NCBI GenBank assembly: GCA_913064725.1
Contig: CAJYAI010000022.1
Location: 1-37,693 of the forward strand
DNA: 37,693 nt
DNA from: an uncultured Alteromonadaceae bacterium
Lineage (GTDB): Bacteria > Pseudomonadota > Gammaproteobacteria > Pseudomonadales > Halieaceae
Direction of reading: 5' to 3'
The translations under genes and the position numbers were made by a program. Position 1 is the stretch's first letter. Each line of letters starts with the position of its first letter. Below are positions 16,511 to 25,294 of the stretch, in pieces. The notes beneath the pieces were generated by a model that saw only the letters and a list, made by a program, of their open reading frames with translations, made no database searches and was not told the origin of the DNA.

Positions 16511-17803
16511 TCAGAGCGCGCGAATTAACGTTTTTGAATTTCTAGCGGCTTTGGCCTTTTGCCGCTCCGACTCAGGTAGCTCCGCCTCTGACCCAGCTAT
16601 GAAACCAAGCCCCTGGAACCAATGACCGGTCTGGGTTGTACGTACGTAGGCACGACGAACTTTGGATTCTTTCGCCATGTTAACCAATCGCTCTACGAGA
16701 CGCTCCCCGTGCCCTGAGTCCCGATAGTCCGGATGAGTCGCAACACTGGCTATCTCGGCAATATTGTCCGCGGAATTGACAATGAGGGCAGCGCAAGCGA
16801 CGACCCTACTGTCTTTTGTAATGACAACGAAGTGATCAAGTAGCCTCTCAATGTCTTCGTTTGACCGCTCTGCCAGCACACCTTGTTGTTGAAGTGGTCT
16901 TATTAACTCGAGGATTCCAGCCAGATCACGCCCTTCAGCCGCTCTGAGCTGTTCGTATTCATCGGGTGATATGAGCGTGCCAATACCATCGTGGGTGTAC
17001 AATTCTCGCAGTAGCCCACCGTCCTCTTGAAAGCTTATAAGGTGTGATCGCGGTACACCCGAGTCGCAGACGTCACAAGCCAAGGTGAGCACCTGCTGTT
17101 GCTGCTGGGCTGAGGTCACTAACGCGTTGCGTGCCGCGTCGACCGTCAACTGCCGGAAAAGCTGTCCATCAGCGTCTTCGATACCGTCAAAATCAGACAT
17201 CACGATCAGTTTGTCTGCGCCAAGGCCTCGGCTAAGAACGCGCATGACCTCGATCGCATCGAGCGTGAACAGTTCACCAGCGGGCGAGTGACCCAAGGAG
17301 GTAACAAGACAAATAGCCGACCCCTCCAGTGCATGACGAATGCCTGCTACATCGATATGACGAACTAAACCACGCCCAAGCTGATCAACTCCGTCTATGA
17401 CGCCTACGGGCCGCGCCGTAATGAAGTTGCCTGACACAACGCGCAGTCGTGCGTTGTGCAGCGGCGAGTTGGGAAGCCCCATCGAAAACAGTCGTTCGAT
17501 CTGCGTCCGTTGATCCAGCGCATGAGCGATCGACGACGCAAAGGCGTCAGATGTCATCACCGCAGCGTCAAGCGGTTCGTGCTCGTGAACTACGACGAGT
17601 TGCACCCCAAGTGAGTGCATCAGCGCAAGGTCGTGTACGACGTTGATAAAATTATCATGTTCTGTGGCGCCATGCCTGAGGCCCACCACAACGGTTGTAC
17701 CCCGATGTGCATTGATGTACGGCGCTGTATTGCGAAACCAATCGATAGGGTCGGTGGGCAGGTCGGCGGGCGGGTCGGTGGGCGGGTCGGTGGGTAAAGT
17801 CAC
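16511..17803 (-). CDS. argA: Amino-acid N-acetyltransferase (N-acetylglutamate synthase)
   Basis: First enzyme of arginine synthesis, making N-acetylglutamate from acetyl-CoA and glutamate. The 430 residues contain an amino-acid-kinase-like domain (about 20-285; [25 protein letters not shown]-type segment) that in this family binds arginine, and a C-terminal GNAT domain (about 285-430) with the acetyl-CoA motif [10 protein letters not shown]. The GGEA seen in E. coli ArgA is replaced by RHGA, so the kinase-like fold lacks that glycine motif. The GTG start at 17803 is followed by four PTDP-like units coded by a 12-bp repeat; homology begins only after them. It starts 11 nt after the pit stop, suggesting a pit-argA-ilvD transcript. 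Confidence 0.94.
   Translation of the reverse strand: MTLPTDPPTDPPADLPTDPIDWFRNTAPYINAHRGTTVVVGLRHGATEHDNFINVVHDLALMHSLGVQLVVVHEHEPLDAAVMTSDAFASSIAHALDQRTQIERLFSMGLPNSPLHNARLRVVSGNFITARPVGVIDGVDQLGRGLVRHIDVAGIRHALEGSAICLVTSLGHSPAGELFTLDAIEVMRVLSRGLGADKLIVMSDFDGIEDADGQLFRQLTVDAARNALVTSAQQQQQVLTLACDVCDSGVPRSHLISFQEDGGLLRELYTHDGIGTLISPDEYEQLRAAEGRDLAGILELIRPLQQQGVLAERSNEDIERLLDHFVVITKDSRVVACAALIVNSADNIAEIASVATHPDYRDSGHGERLVERLVNMAKESKVRRAYVRTTQTGHWFQGLGFIAGSEAELPESERQKAKAARNSKTLIRAL
17747..17794. repeat. 12-bp tandem repeat at the argA N-terminus
   Basis: Four 12-bp units (argA-strand consensus CCCACCGACCCG) encode [16 protein letters not shown] directly after the first three codons of argA. 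The in-frame unit length means copy changes would leave the protein intact. Confidence 0.85.
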
Positions 17804-17814
17804 TTCAGTTGCCG

Positions 17815-19080
17815 TTAGCCTAAGAGCGCGTTAAGCATGTAGTAGAAGCAGATTGCCAAGACTGCCGCTACTGGCAACGTTACCAGCCACGAACTTACGA
17901 TTTGTTTGATGGTTTGAAAGTCGACCGTCCCAGTGCCTCGGGCAAGGCCAACACCCAGTACCGCACCTACGAGTGTGTGCGTTGTCGAAATAGGCAAACC
18001 TGTGCCCGATGCAATAACCACCGTGCCGGCAGCGCCGAGTTCCGCTGCAAATCCTCGACTGGGTGTTAGTTCGGTGATCTTTGAGCCAATGGTGCTGATA
18101 ACACGCCATCCATAGGTTGCCAATCCCACCACAATACCCAAGCCGCCTATTAATAACACCCACCAAGGCATCCCAGATTTGGCTGCGATGTTGCCGCCAT
18201 CCTGAACAGTTTGAACCACCGCCGCCACCGGTCCAATAGCATTGGCCACATCGTTAGAGCCATGGGCGAAGGCCATACCACAGGCGGTGAAGATCATTAG
18301 AATGCCAAAAATACCCTCGATACCTAGGTTGTCATTCGAAGCCAACTGCCGGCGAACAAAAACGCCACCCGCAATGGCCACGAGTAAGCCTATGCTCGCA
18401 GCCAATATGGCGGCGTCGATGAAGGGCGAGCCCGTACCCAAGTCAACATCAAAGCCAACATGCTTTAGACCCTTTAGGAAGGTGACCATGGAGATCATGA
18501 AGCCAACCATCCACATATACAGCGGCACCCAACGAGCGGCGCTGGCACGCGCATCGTCAGCGGTCAATACTAGTGCGTCGACGCTTTTATAGAGAAGCCA
18601 AGCGATCGATCCTGCTAGCAGTGGTGATACGACCCAACTCGCAGAAATTTCGCCGACTTTGCTCCAGTTCACGGCATCGACCGATACCACGACAGCTGAA
18701 AAGCCCACGATTGCACCGACAATGGAATGGGTCGTCGAGACTGGCCAGCCGCGGTGACTGGCTATGAGAAGCCATGTTGCTGCGGCGAGCAAGGCCGACA
18801 ACATGCCCAGAACAAATTTATCGGGAATCGCTTCAAACACCGCGGGGTCGATAATCCCTTTGCGGATGGTGCTGGTGACCTCGCCACCTGCGAGAAACGC
18901 GCCTAAAAACTCGAAAATCGCGGCAATAATAATCGCCTGTTTGAGGGTAAGTGCACCCGAGCCGACGGAGGTTCCCATGGCATTGGCAACATCATTAGCC
19001 CCGATACCCCAAGCCATGAAAAGTCCAAAGCCAAGCACTAGGAAAAGTATGATTCCTGTGTTGTTTGCGAGCATTTCCAT
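17815..19080 (-). CDS. pit: PiT family inorganic phosphate transporter
   Basis: Membrane permease for low-affinity phosphate uptake, driven by protons or sodium. It shows the two inverted-repeat family signatures, GANDVANAMGTSVGSGAL near the N-terminus and AHGSNDVANAIGPVAAV in the second half, with about ten hydrophobic segments and repeated STTHS and STTHT motifs. ATG 19080 (421 residues) is chosen because GGGAT precedes it; ATG 19119 would add 13 residues but lacks a ribosome site. No DUF47/PhoU-like partner gene is adjacent. It is divergent from glnE across a region with two dyads. Confidence 0.93.
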   Translation of the reverse strand: MEMLANNTGIILFLVLGFGLFMAWGIGANDVANAMGTSVGSGALTLKQAIIIAAIFEFLGAFLAGGEVTSTIRKGIIDPAVFEAIPDKFVLGMLSALLAAATWLLIASHRGWPVSTTHSIVGAIVGFSAVVVSVDAVNWSKVGEISASWVVSPLLAGSIAWLLYKSVDALVLTADDARASAARWVPLYMWMVGFMISMVTFLKGLKHVGFDVDLGTGSPFIDAAILAASIGLLVAIAGGVFVRRQLASNDNLGIEGIFGILMIFTACGMAFAHGSNDVANAIGPVAAVVQTVQDGGNIAAKSGMPWWVLLIGGLGIVVGLATYGWRVISTIGSKITELTPSRGFAAELGAAGTVVIASGTGLPISTTHTLVGAVLGVGLARGTGTVDFQTIKQIVSSWLVTLPVAAVLAICFYYMLNALLG

Positions 19081-19178
19081 GTGACGATCCCATAGCAGGG
19101 CTGAAAGCCCATGACTCATTATTATGGTGCCGCAACCGATACGTCGGCGCGCTGACGGATTCGGAGTATATTAGGTGT

Positions 19179-19193
19179 TAGGAATCGTTCCTA
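19179..19193. promoter_or_regulatory. First dyad in the pit-glnE intergenic region
   Basis: A perfect inverted repeat with 6-bp arms and a 3-bp spacer: TAGGAA-TCG-TTCCTA. Its geometry equals that of a second dyad centred 24 bp downstream. It could be a protein-binding site for control of pit or glnE; the binding protein is unknown. Confidence 0.4.
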
Positions 19194-19202
19194 CCCTTAA
19201 AC

Positions 19203-19217
19203 TCGTTCTGTGAACGA
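19203..19217. promoter_or_regulatory. Second dyad in the pit-glnE intergenic region
   Basis: A perfect inverted repeat with 6-bp arms and a 3-bp spacer: TCGTTC-TGT-GAACGA. It shares the CGTTC core with the first dyad but the arms otherwise differ. It lies 30 nt before the preferred glnE ATG. Confidence 0.4.
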
Positions 19218-19246
19218 CAGTTTGCGACTATTTGTATTGCGGGTTA

Positions 19247-22108
19247 ATGGAAGATTTGTTGCAGCACTCTTACGGTGAGTCCAGTTCATACATGTCAACA
19301 GATACTCACATCGCATTATTAGCCGATCGAATTGGTCAGGCACAGTACGATGCAATTGTAGCGTTGCTCGATCGCTCGGCGAGTACTGGCGATGCTGAGC
19401 GTTTGTTGCGCGGCAGTGAATTTTTCCGGGGGTTGGTCGAGCGGCACATCCGCTGGCTGGCGCAAGACGCCGATCTCACAGCAACAAACTTGGCTGGCGA
19501 ATTCGATACCTTTGAGGCTCGTCTGTCGGCAGAGGGTAGCGCGCTAGAGAGTGAGGTGACGCTGACGTCTGCGCTGAGGGTGCTGCGTCAGCGAGCCATG
19601 TTGCACATTGTGTGGCGAAGCTTTACCAGCGAGACCGGTCTTGACGAGACACTGAGTACAATGAGTGCGCTCGCAGATTGCGTGATTCGTGTGGCCGTTC
19701 GTTTTGCTGAGGCGACATTGGCAAAACGCTTCGGGTATCCCATCGGAGAGGAGTCAGGGAAACAACAGACGCTCATCGTCATTGGCATGGGCAAGCTTGG
19801 CGGACAGGAATTAAATTTATCCTCTGATATCGACATCATGTTTGCCTACGATGAGGCTGGTTCCACGCAAGGTGGGCGCTCGAGCATCAGTAATCAGGAA
19901 TTTTTCACGCGTGTTGCTCAATTGGTTATAAAGCTGATCGACACGACCACACATGAAGGTCGTGTTTTCAGGGTCGATACACGTCTGCGACCGTTTGGTG
20001 ACAGTGGCGCCCTCGTGGCGAGTTACCAAGCGCTGGAAAATTATTACCAACAACACGGTCGCGATTGGGAGCGCTACGCGCTGCTGAAGTCTCGTTGCAT
20101 TACCGGACCGGCGGAGCAAACACGAGCCTTTCGGTCGCTGGCGAGTCGCTTTGTCTATCGGCAATACACCGACTTTAGCGTCATCGATGGGTTGCGTGAT
20201 ATGAAGGCCTTAATTGATGCCGAGCGCGTGTCGAAAGACTTAAGTAGCGACGTCAAGCGCGGCCCTGGTGGCATTCGTGAAGCCGAATTCATTGTCCAGT
20301 CACACCAATTAGCTCGCGGTGGGCGTATCCCGGCGATTCAAACGGTGAGTTTTCAAGATTCTATCGCCGTGCTGGAGCGCGAGCAGTGCCTGAGCGCAAG
20401 TGTGGCCAATGCCTTACTGGTTAGTTACCGGCACCTTCGCCACATTGAAAACGCAGTGCAGGCGCTTCGCGACGAGCAAAGCCACGCTCTACCCGAGACA
20501 AGCGAGGCGCGCAACGGGCTTTGTTTACTCCTTGGTTACGCTACGTGGTCTGCGCTTGCCAGCGACTGCGATGCAAGTAGGCAAGTCATTGCTGTGGAGT
20601 TTGAGGCACTGCTTCGTGCTCCGTCCGATTATTCCCGACTCATTATCGGGATTGATTCGGATACACCAGCGCTGGATGTGGTGGCACTCCGAGCGCTCGA
20701 CCTTCGCTTTGAAGCAGATATTACGGCCGAGCTCACACGGTTCATCACAGAAACACGACTTCGAGTATTGGATCCGGAAGGCATTCGGCGTCTTCAAACT
20801 GCATTACCGCTCATTATCAAAGCCATCGATCACTACGGCGAATCCAAGCGAGTATTGCAGCGACTTCTGCCGATCATAACGGCCATACTTAAACGCAGCG
20901 CGTATCTCGTTTTATTGAGCGAAAATCCACTCGCTTTAGAGCGGCTGGTCGATTTGGTTGCGCGCAGCCAACCTATTGCCCAAAAGCTTGTCGTGGCACC
21001 TGAATTGCTCGATGAACTGCTGTTTCCAGAGCGACTGCTCGCCATACCGAGTAAAGATGATATTCAGGGTCTTTTATCCTCGACCCTAAGCCACCTCGAA
21101 CCCGATGATCTCGAGGGTGGTATGCGGCTTCTTAGACGCTTTAAAGATGCGATTGTTTTTCGGACCGCAGCCAGTGAACTGGAGGGGACCATTCCGTTGA
21201 TGAAAGTCAGCGACAACCTCAGCTTTCTCGCCGAGGTAATCGTCGAGCGCGCTGTCAATATGGCGTTTAAGCAGTTGGTTCAAAAACACGGAGAGCCCGA
21301 GGCAGGCGCCGGTTTTTGCGTGCTGGCTTACGGGAAGTTAGGCGGTATCGAGCTGAGTTACGAGTCGGACTTGGATCTCGTGTTTGTCTACAGTGGCGAG
21401 AGTGGCGTCACATCGGGAAATAAGCCAATTGATAATCCGCGCTTCTTCACTCGTCTGGCGCAACGCATCATTCACATACTGTCTACCAATATGATGGGTG
21501 GACGGCTCTATGAGGTTGATTTACGGCTGCGGCCTAACGGTGACTCGGGATTGGTTGTGACGTCGATATCGGCTTTAGAGCGATACTTACACAATGACGC
21601 TTGGACCTGGGAGCATCAGGCCCTAGTGCGAGCCCGCGTTGTTGCCGGAGAAGGCAGTCTTGTCCAGCAGGTTGAATCCCTGCGCACGTCAGTGTTGTCA
21701 AAAGACAGGGATGGCAGACTACTGGCTGAAGAAGTAACGGCCATGCGCCAAAAAATGCGAAAGCACCGCCCCCTCTCAACGGATTCGCTCAGCTCTGAGG
21801 CGCTTAAATACGCGCGCGGTGGTATTGTCGATATTGAATTTGTGGTGCAATACCTAGTGCTAAAGTATGCTCGACAGCGCGCAGACTTGTGTCGATGGTC
21901 CGACGTGGTTCGAATTCTCGGAGAGTTAGAAACCTGTCAAATATTAACCCCAAGTGAAACGGATGGGCTTAGAGAAGCGTATTTAGGACTGAGGGCTTCG
22001 GTACATCGGACCGCAATGTCTCACGCAAACGATGCTGATTCGGTATTGGCCGATCAATTAATGAGGCGCGCCAGTGAAATCTGCGCTCGCCTGCTACCCA
22101 ATTTATAA
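19247..22108 (+). CDS. glnE: Bifunctional glutamine synthetase adenylyltransferase/adenylyl-removing enzyme
   Basis: Adds and removes AMP on glutamine synthetase according to the PII state, setting nitrogen assimilation. The two nucleotidyltransferase domains are visible: the N-terminal adenylyl-removing domain with GMGKLGGQELNLSSDIDIMF near residues 180-200, and the C-terminal adenylyltransferase domain with YGKLGGIELSYESDLDLVF near 693-711. Each is followed by a GlnD-PII-uridylyltransferase-type helical domain. Length (953 from ATG 19247) matches the E. coli enzyme of 946. The start is uncertain: TTG 19232 and ATG 19292 are alternatives. ilvE follows after 39 nt, the order seen in Pseudomonas. 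Confidence 0.97.
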   Translation: MEDLLQHSYGESSSYMSTDTHIALLADRIGQAQYDAIVALLDRSASTGDAERLLRGSEFFRGLVERHIRWLAQDADLTATNLAGEFDTFEARLSAEGSALESEVTLTSALRVLRQRAMLHIVWRSFTSETGLDETLSTMSALADCVIRVAVRFAEATLAKRFGYPIGEESGKQQTLIVIGMGKLGGQELNLSSDIDIMFAYDEAGSTQGGRSSISNQEFFTRVAQLVIKLIDTTTHEGRVFRVDTRLRPFGDSGALVASYQALENYYQQHGRDWERYALLKSRCITGPAEQTRAFRSLASRFVYRQYTDFSVIDGLRDMKALIDAERVSKDLSSDVKRGPGGIREAEFIVQSHQLARGGRIPAIQTVSFQDSIAVLEREQCLSASVANALLVSYRHLRHIENAVQALRDEQSHALPETSEARNGLCLLLGYATWSALASDCDASRQVIAVEFEALLRAPSDYSRLIIGIDSDTPALDVVALRALDLRFEADITAELTRFITETRLRVLDPEGIRRLQTALPLIIKAIDHYGESKRVLQRLLPIITAILKRSAYLVLLSENPLALERLVDLVARSQPIAQKLVVAPELLDELLFPERLLAIPSKDDIQGLLSSTLSHLEPDDLEGGMRLLRRFKDAIVFRTAASELEGTIPLMKVSDNLSFLAEVIVERAVNMAFKQLVQKHGEPEAGAGFCVLAYGKLGGIELSYESDLDLVFVYSGESGVTSGNKPIDNPRFFTRLAQRIIHILSTNMMGGRLYEVDLRLRPNGDSGLVVTSISALERYLHNDAWTWEHQALVRARVVAGEGSLVQQVESLRTSVLSKDRDGRLLAEEVTAMRQKMRKHRPLSTDSLSSEALKYARGGIVDIEFVVQYLVLKYARQRADLCRWSDVVRILGELETCQILTPSETDGLREAYLGLRASVHRTAMSHANDADSVLADQLMRRASEICARLLPNL

Positions 22109-22147
22109 TGACTTGCGACAGACTCGCGAGAAGAACAAGGAATAACT

Positions 22148-23074
22148 ATGGACCTGTCCAAGCTGAGCGGATCGATCTGGCTAGATGGTGAGCTCGTCCC
22201 CTGGGAAGAAGCAAAAGTTCACGTTTTAACGCACACCTTCCATTACGGCTTGGGCGTTTTCGAAGGTGTGAGGGCGTACGCTACGGATGACAAGGGAACG
22301 TGTATTTTCCGGTTAAAGGAGCACACCGATCGGTTATTCCGCTCTGCAAAAATTCTGCAAATGGATATGCCCTACGACAAGGACACATTGAATGAGGCGC
22401 AGCGCGAGGTCGTCAGAGTCAACAATCTCGACGAGGGCTACCTGCGGCCCATGTGTTTTTTGGGATCGGAAGGCATGGGCTTACGGGCGGACAATCTGAA
22501 GACGCACGTCATGATCGCGGCCTGGCCCTGGCCATCGTATATGGACCCAGAGGCACGCGATCGCGGCATACGCGTCAGAACTTCGAGCTACACACGGCAT
22601 CATGTCAACATCACCATGTGTAAAGCTAAGGCCAATGGTAACTACATTAATTCCATCATGGCCCTTCGCGAAGCGCTGGATGCCGGCTGCGAAGAAGCTT
22701 TAATGCTCGACAACGAGGGCTATGTTGCTGAGGGCAGTGGTGAAAATGTATTCATGGTTCGAAACGGTACGATTTACACGCCCGAACTCACTTCTTGCTT
22801 AGAGGGTATTACTCGCGAGAGTATTTTCGCCATCGCCGCCGATCTTGGCTATCAAATCAAAGAGCGCAGAATTACGCGGGATGAATTTTACGTGGCTGAT
22901 GAGGCGTTTTTTACGGGCACTGCAGCTGAAGTCGTGCCTATCCGGGAACTTGACAGTCGAGCTATCGGATCGGGTAGCCGCGGCCCCTTGACTGAAAAGC
23001 TTCAGTCCATCTTTTTCGACAGCGTTCGCGGGCGCGCGCCGCGTTATGACGAGTGGCTTACACCTGTTAGCTAA
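22148..23074 (+). CDS. ilvE: Branched-chain amino acid aminotransferase
   Basis: PLP enzyme for the last step of leucine, isoleucine and valine synthesis. The 308 residues show the fold-type IV features: FHYGLGVFEGVRAY, the PLP lysine K161 in KANGNYINS, the phosphate-binding EGSGENVFMVRNG and the C-terminal FFTGTAAEVVPIREL. AAGGAA precedes the ATG. It is 39 nt after glnE and 21 nt before the hydrolase gene, so the three likely form one transcript. Confidence 0.97.
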   Translation: MDLSKLSGSIWLDGELVPWEEAKVHVLTHTFHYGLGVFEGVRAYATDDKGTCIFRLKEHTDRLFRSAKILQMDMPYDKDTLNEAQREVVRVNNLDEGYLRPMCFLGSEGMGLRADNLKTHVMIAAWPWPSYMDPEARDRGIRVRTSSYTRHHVNITMCKAKANGNYINSIMALREALDAGCEEALMLDNEGYVAEGSGENVFMVRNGTIYTPELTSCLEGITRESIFAIAADLGYQIKERRITRDEFYVADEAFFTGTAAEVVPIRELDSRAIGSGSRGPLTEKLQSIFFDSVRGRAPRYDEWLTPVS

Positions 23075-23095
23075 TGCCGAAGAGAGGAAGTCGTC

Positions 23096-23917
23096 ATGAC
23101 TGCATCTGAGAATACATTGGCAAGTGGCAAATTCTTCCGATTTTGGTCCGCTGCAAATGAGCCAAGAGCCGTTGTGTTGATTAGCCATGGACTGGGAGAG
23201 CATTCGGGGCGCTATGAACACGTTGCGGCAGCACTGACGGCCGACAACTTAGACGTTTATGCCCCAGACCACATTGGACACGGTAAATCACCGGGCAAAC
23301 CCGCCTATATAGACCGTTTTAGTGATCTGACGTCGGGTGTGTCGGAGTTGAGAGATCACATAAGACGGCATCATGCTGGCTTGCCGGTTATCCTCATCGG
23401 ACACAGTATGGGTGGTCTGATTGCCATTCGTCTCGCTCTAGGAGCTCACGCTGACTACGCAGGCTTGATTTTAACCGGGCCCTTGCTCGGCCAGCCCGAA
23501 GCGCCTTCGCGTCTACAAGTCATGCTGCTTCGCGTATTGAGTGTCTTGGCTCCCAAGGTCAAAGCGATAGAAATTGACGCCTCTGCGGTTTCGCGGGATC
23601 CGGCCGTGGTCTCTGACTATATTGCAGACCCACTCGTTCACCATGACAATATTCCTGCGCGAACGGTGGTGTCGCTTTTTGATGAAACGGCGCAGGTCAT
23701 GAACGAAGCGAGTTCATTACAGCTGCCGGTCTTATTACTCCACGGGGCAGAGGACAAACTGACATCGGTCACAGCGTCGGAAGCATTTTTCGAGAAGCTG
23801 GGGTCGTCGGACAAAAAGATCACGGTTTATGACGGCGTGTTTCATGAGCTTTTCAACGAGCCGGAGCAGGACAGCATTTTGCAGACCTGTTCAGAGTGGA
23901 TAAACGCACGGCTCTGA
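23096..23917 (+). CDS. Alpha/beta hydrolase, monoacylglycerol lipase-like
   Basis: A 273-residue serine hydrolase of the Hydrolase_4 (serine aminopeptidase S33-type) group that includes monoacylglycerol lipases and lysophospholipases. The oxyanion region is ISHGLGEHSGRYEHVA, and the likely catalytic triad is S104 in GHSMGG, D220 in HGAEDKLT and H250 in VFHELFNE. No signal peptide is visible, so it should act in the cytoplasm or at the inner membrane. GAGAGGAA precedes the ATG. It ends the glnE-ilvE run; its substrate is unknown, with glycerides or lysophospholipids the usual choice. Confidence 0.88.
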   Translation: MTASENTLASGKFFRFWSAANEPRAVVLISHGLGEHSGRYEHVAAALTADNLDVYAPDHIGHGKSPGKPAYIDRFSDLTSGVSELRDHIRRHHAGLPVILIGHSMGGLIAIRLALGAHADYAGLILTGPLLGQPEAPSRLQVMLLRVLSVLAPKVKAIEIDASAVSRDPAVVSDYIADPLVHHDNIPARTVVSLFDETAQVMNEASSLQLPVLLLHGAEDKLTSVTASEAFFEKLGSSDKKITVYDGVFHELFNEPEQDSILQTCSEWINARL

Positions 23918-23959
23918 GTCGATTGCTGCGGCACTAACGCCGCCAGCGATGATCAAATC

Positions 23960-23988
23960 TTGTGCCGCTATGCCCCTATTGGCATACT
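23960..23988 (+). promoter_or_regulatory. Weak candidate promoter of the glycosyltransferase cluster
   Basis: TTGTGC (23960-23965) and CATACT (23983-23988) are separated by 17 bp. Each hexamer matches consensus only partly (3 of 6 and 4 of 6). If real, transcription would begin near 23995 and start codons GTG 24014 or 24059 would be used. Confidence 0.25.
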
Positions 23989-24013
23989 CCGTGACAATTT
24001 CTGGGTGTTTGCT

Positions 24014-25294
24014 GTGAATTCTCGAGCCTTTCCTCACGCGGTCTCACACGAACGTGATGTGACTGACCAGCCATTGAATATTGCCCTATTGGGTTATCGG
24101 TCTGCACCGCACTCTGGTGGACAGGGCGTGTACCTGAAGTATTTGTCACGCGCACTCGTGCGGCGGGGACATCAGGTTACCGTTATTTCCGGCCCACCGT
24201 ATCCACAGTTAGATAATGAAGTCGCACTCGTTCAGTTACCGAGCTTAGATTTATATGCCCATGGTCTTCGCTCGATACGGCCATGGCAGTTGCTGTCTCG
24301 ATTGGATCGAATAGAGTGGTTTAGCAAACTCACTGGTGGGTTCGCCGAGCCCTACACATTCGGTGAGCGCGTCAGACGTTGGTTCGTCGGTCGAGAAGGC
24401 GAGTTCGATATTATCCATGATAATCAGACGATTGCTGATGGCATCTTGGCACTGCAGCAGCAAGGCTTGCCGCTAGTCACGACCATTCATCACCCCATTA
24501 CAAAAGATTATCGCGTTGCTCTGGATGCTGAGCCAAGATGGTATATGCGGCTCCTGATTCACCGTTGGCATAGTTTTCTGCGCATGCAAATGCGTGTCGC
24601 ACCAAAACTGGCTTCAATCGTGACAGTGTCAGGCGTTTCAGCAGCGGATATATCGACGGAGTTTCAGGTCAACCCAGCAGCGATTTCGGTCATGCATTTA
24701 GGTGTTGATACCGAGCTTTTTAGACCACTTGAGCATCAAAAGTCTGACGCCTTTAGGATCATGACTACGGCCTCAGCAGATGCGCCCTTGAAGGGTTTGT
24801 CGGTGTTGCTCCACGCTATGACGCTATTGCTACCCGACTACCCAGAGCTTCGACTGACACTGGTGGGCAAGCCTAAGCCAGGCGGTGACACTGAGAAGCT
24901 GATTACGGCGCTGGGACTCCGAGACTATATCGAGTGCTGCAAGGGGATTACCCACGAGGAGATGGTCGAGAAATATGCCCAAGCAGCCGTGGCCGTTGTG
25001 CCCTCGATTTACGAAGGATTCGGATTGCCTGCTATCGAGGCTATGGCCTGTGGTGTTCCGTTGGTGTCGACTGATGGCGGTGCATTGGCCGAAGTCGTTG
25101 ATGATGCAGGCCTCGTCGTTTCGGCTGGCGACAGTCATGCGCTGGCCTCGGCCATAGCGCGCTTATTTGACGATAGCGCGCTTAGAGATGAGTATGCCTC
25201 ACGAGGGTTGTCGCGGGTTGAGCAGCATTTTTGCTGGAATCGATGTGCCGAGCGACTCGAAGCCTACTACCGAGAGCGCATCGCACAATGCTGA
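24014..25294 (+). CDS. GT4 family glycosyltransferase
   Basis: GT-B fold enzyme that transfers a sugar from an activated donor. The N-terminal half has the acceptor-domain pattern LNIALLGYRSAPHSGGQGVYL, with the glycine loop after the first strand. The C-terminal half holds the donor motif YEGFGLPAIEAMACGVPLVS (the EX7E signature, E-GFGLPAI-E) near residues 335-355. No membrane segment is clear. The start is uncertain: TTG 23960, GTG 24014 and GTG 24059 all precede the first strand, and none has a good ribosome site. The methyltransferase gene starts inside its last codons (7-nt overlap), so they are translated together. The cluster and nearby waaA suggest a cell-surface glycan or glycolipid; donor and acceptor are unknown. 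Confidence 0.88.
   Translation: MNSRAFPHAVSHERDVTDQPLNIALLGYRSAPHSGGQGVYLKYLSRALVRRGHQVTVISGPPYPQLDNEVALVQLPSLDLYAHGLRSIRPWQLLSRLDRIEWFSKLTGGFAEPYTFGERVRRWFVGREGEFDIIHDNQTIADGILALQQQGLPLVTTIHHPITKDYRVALDAEPRWYMRLLIHRWHSFLRMQMRVAPKLASIVTVSGVSAADISTEFQVNPAAISVMHLGVDTELFRPLEHQKSDAFRIMTTASADAPLKGLSVLLHAMTLLLPDYPELRLTLVGKPKPGGDTEKLITALGLRDYIECCKGITHEEMVEKYAQAAVAVVPSIYEGFGLPAIEAMACGVPLVSTDGGALAEVVDDAGLVVSAGDSHALASAIARLFDDSALRDEYASRGLSRVEQHFCWNRCAERLEAYYRERIAQC

Noticed and set aside
23928-23943. GCGGC/GCCGC stem after the hydrolase gene
   Set aside because: A short stem with no T-tract following, too weak to call an intrinsic terminator.
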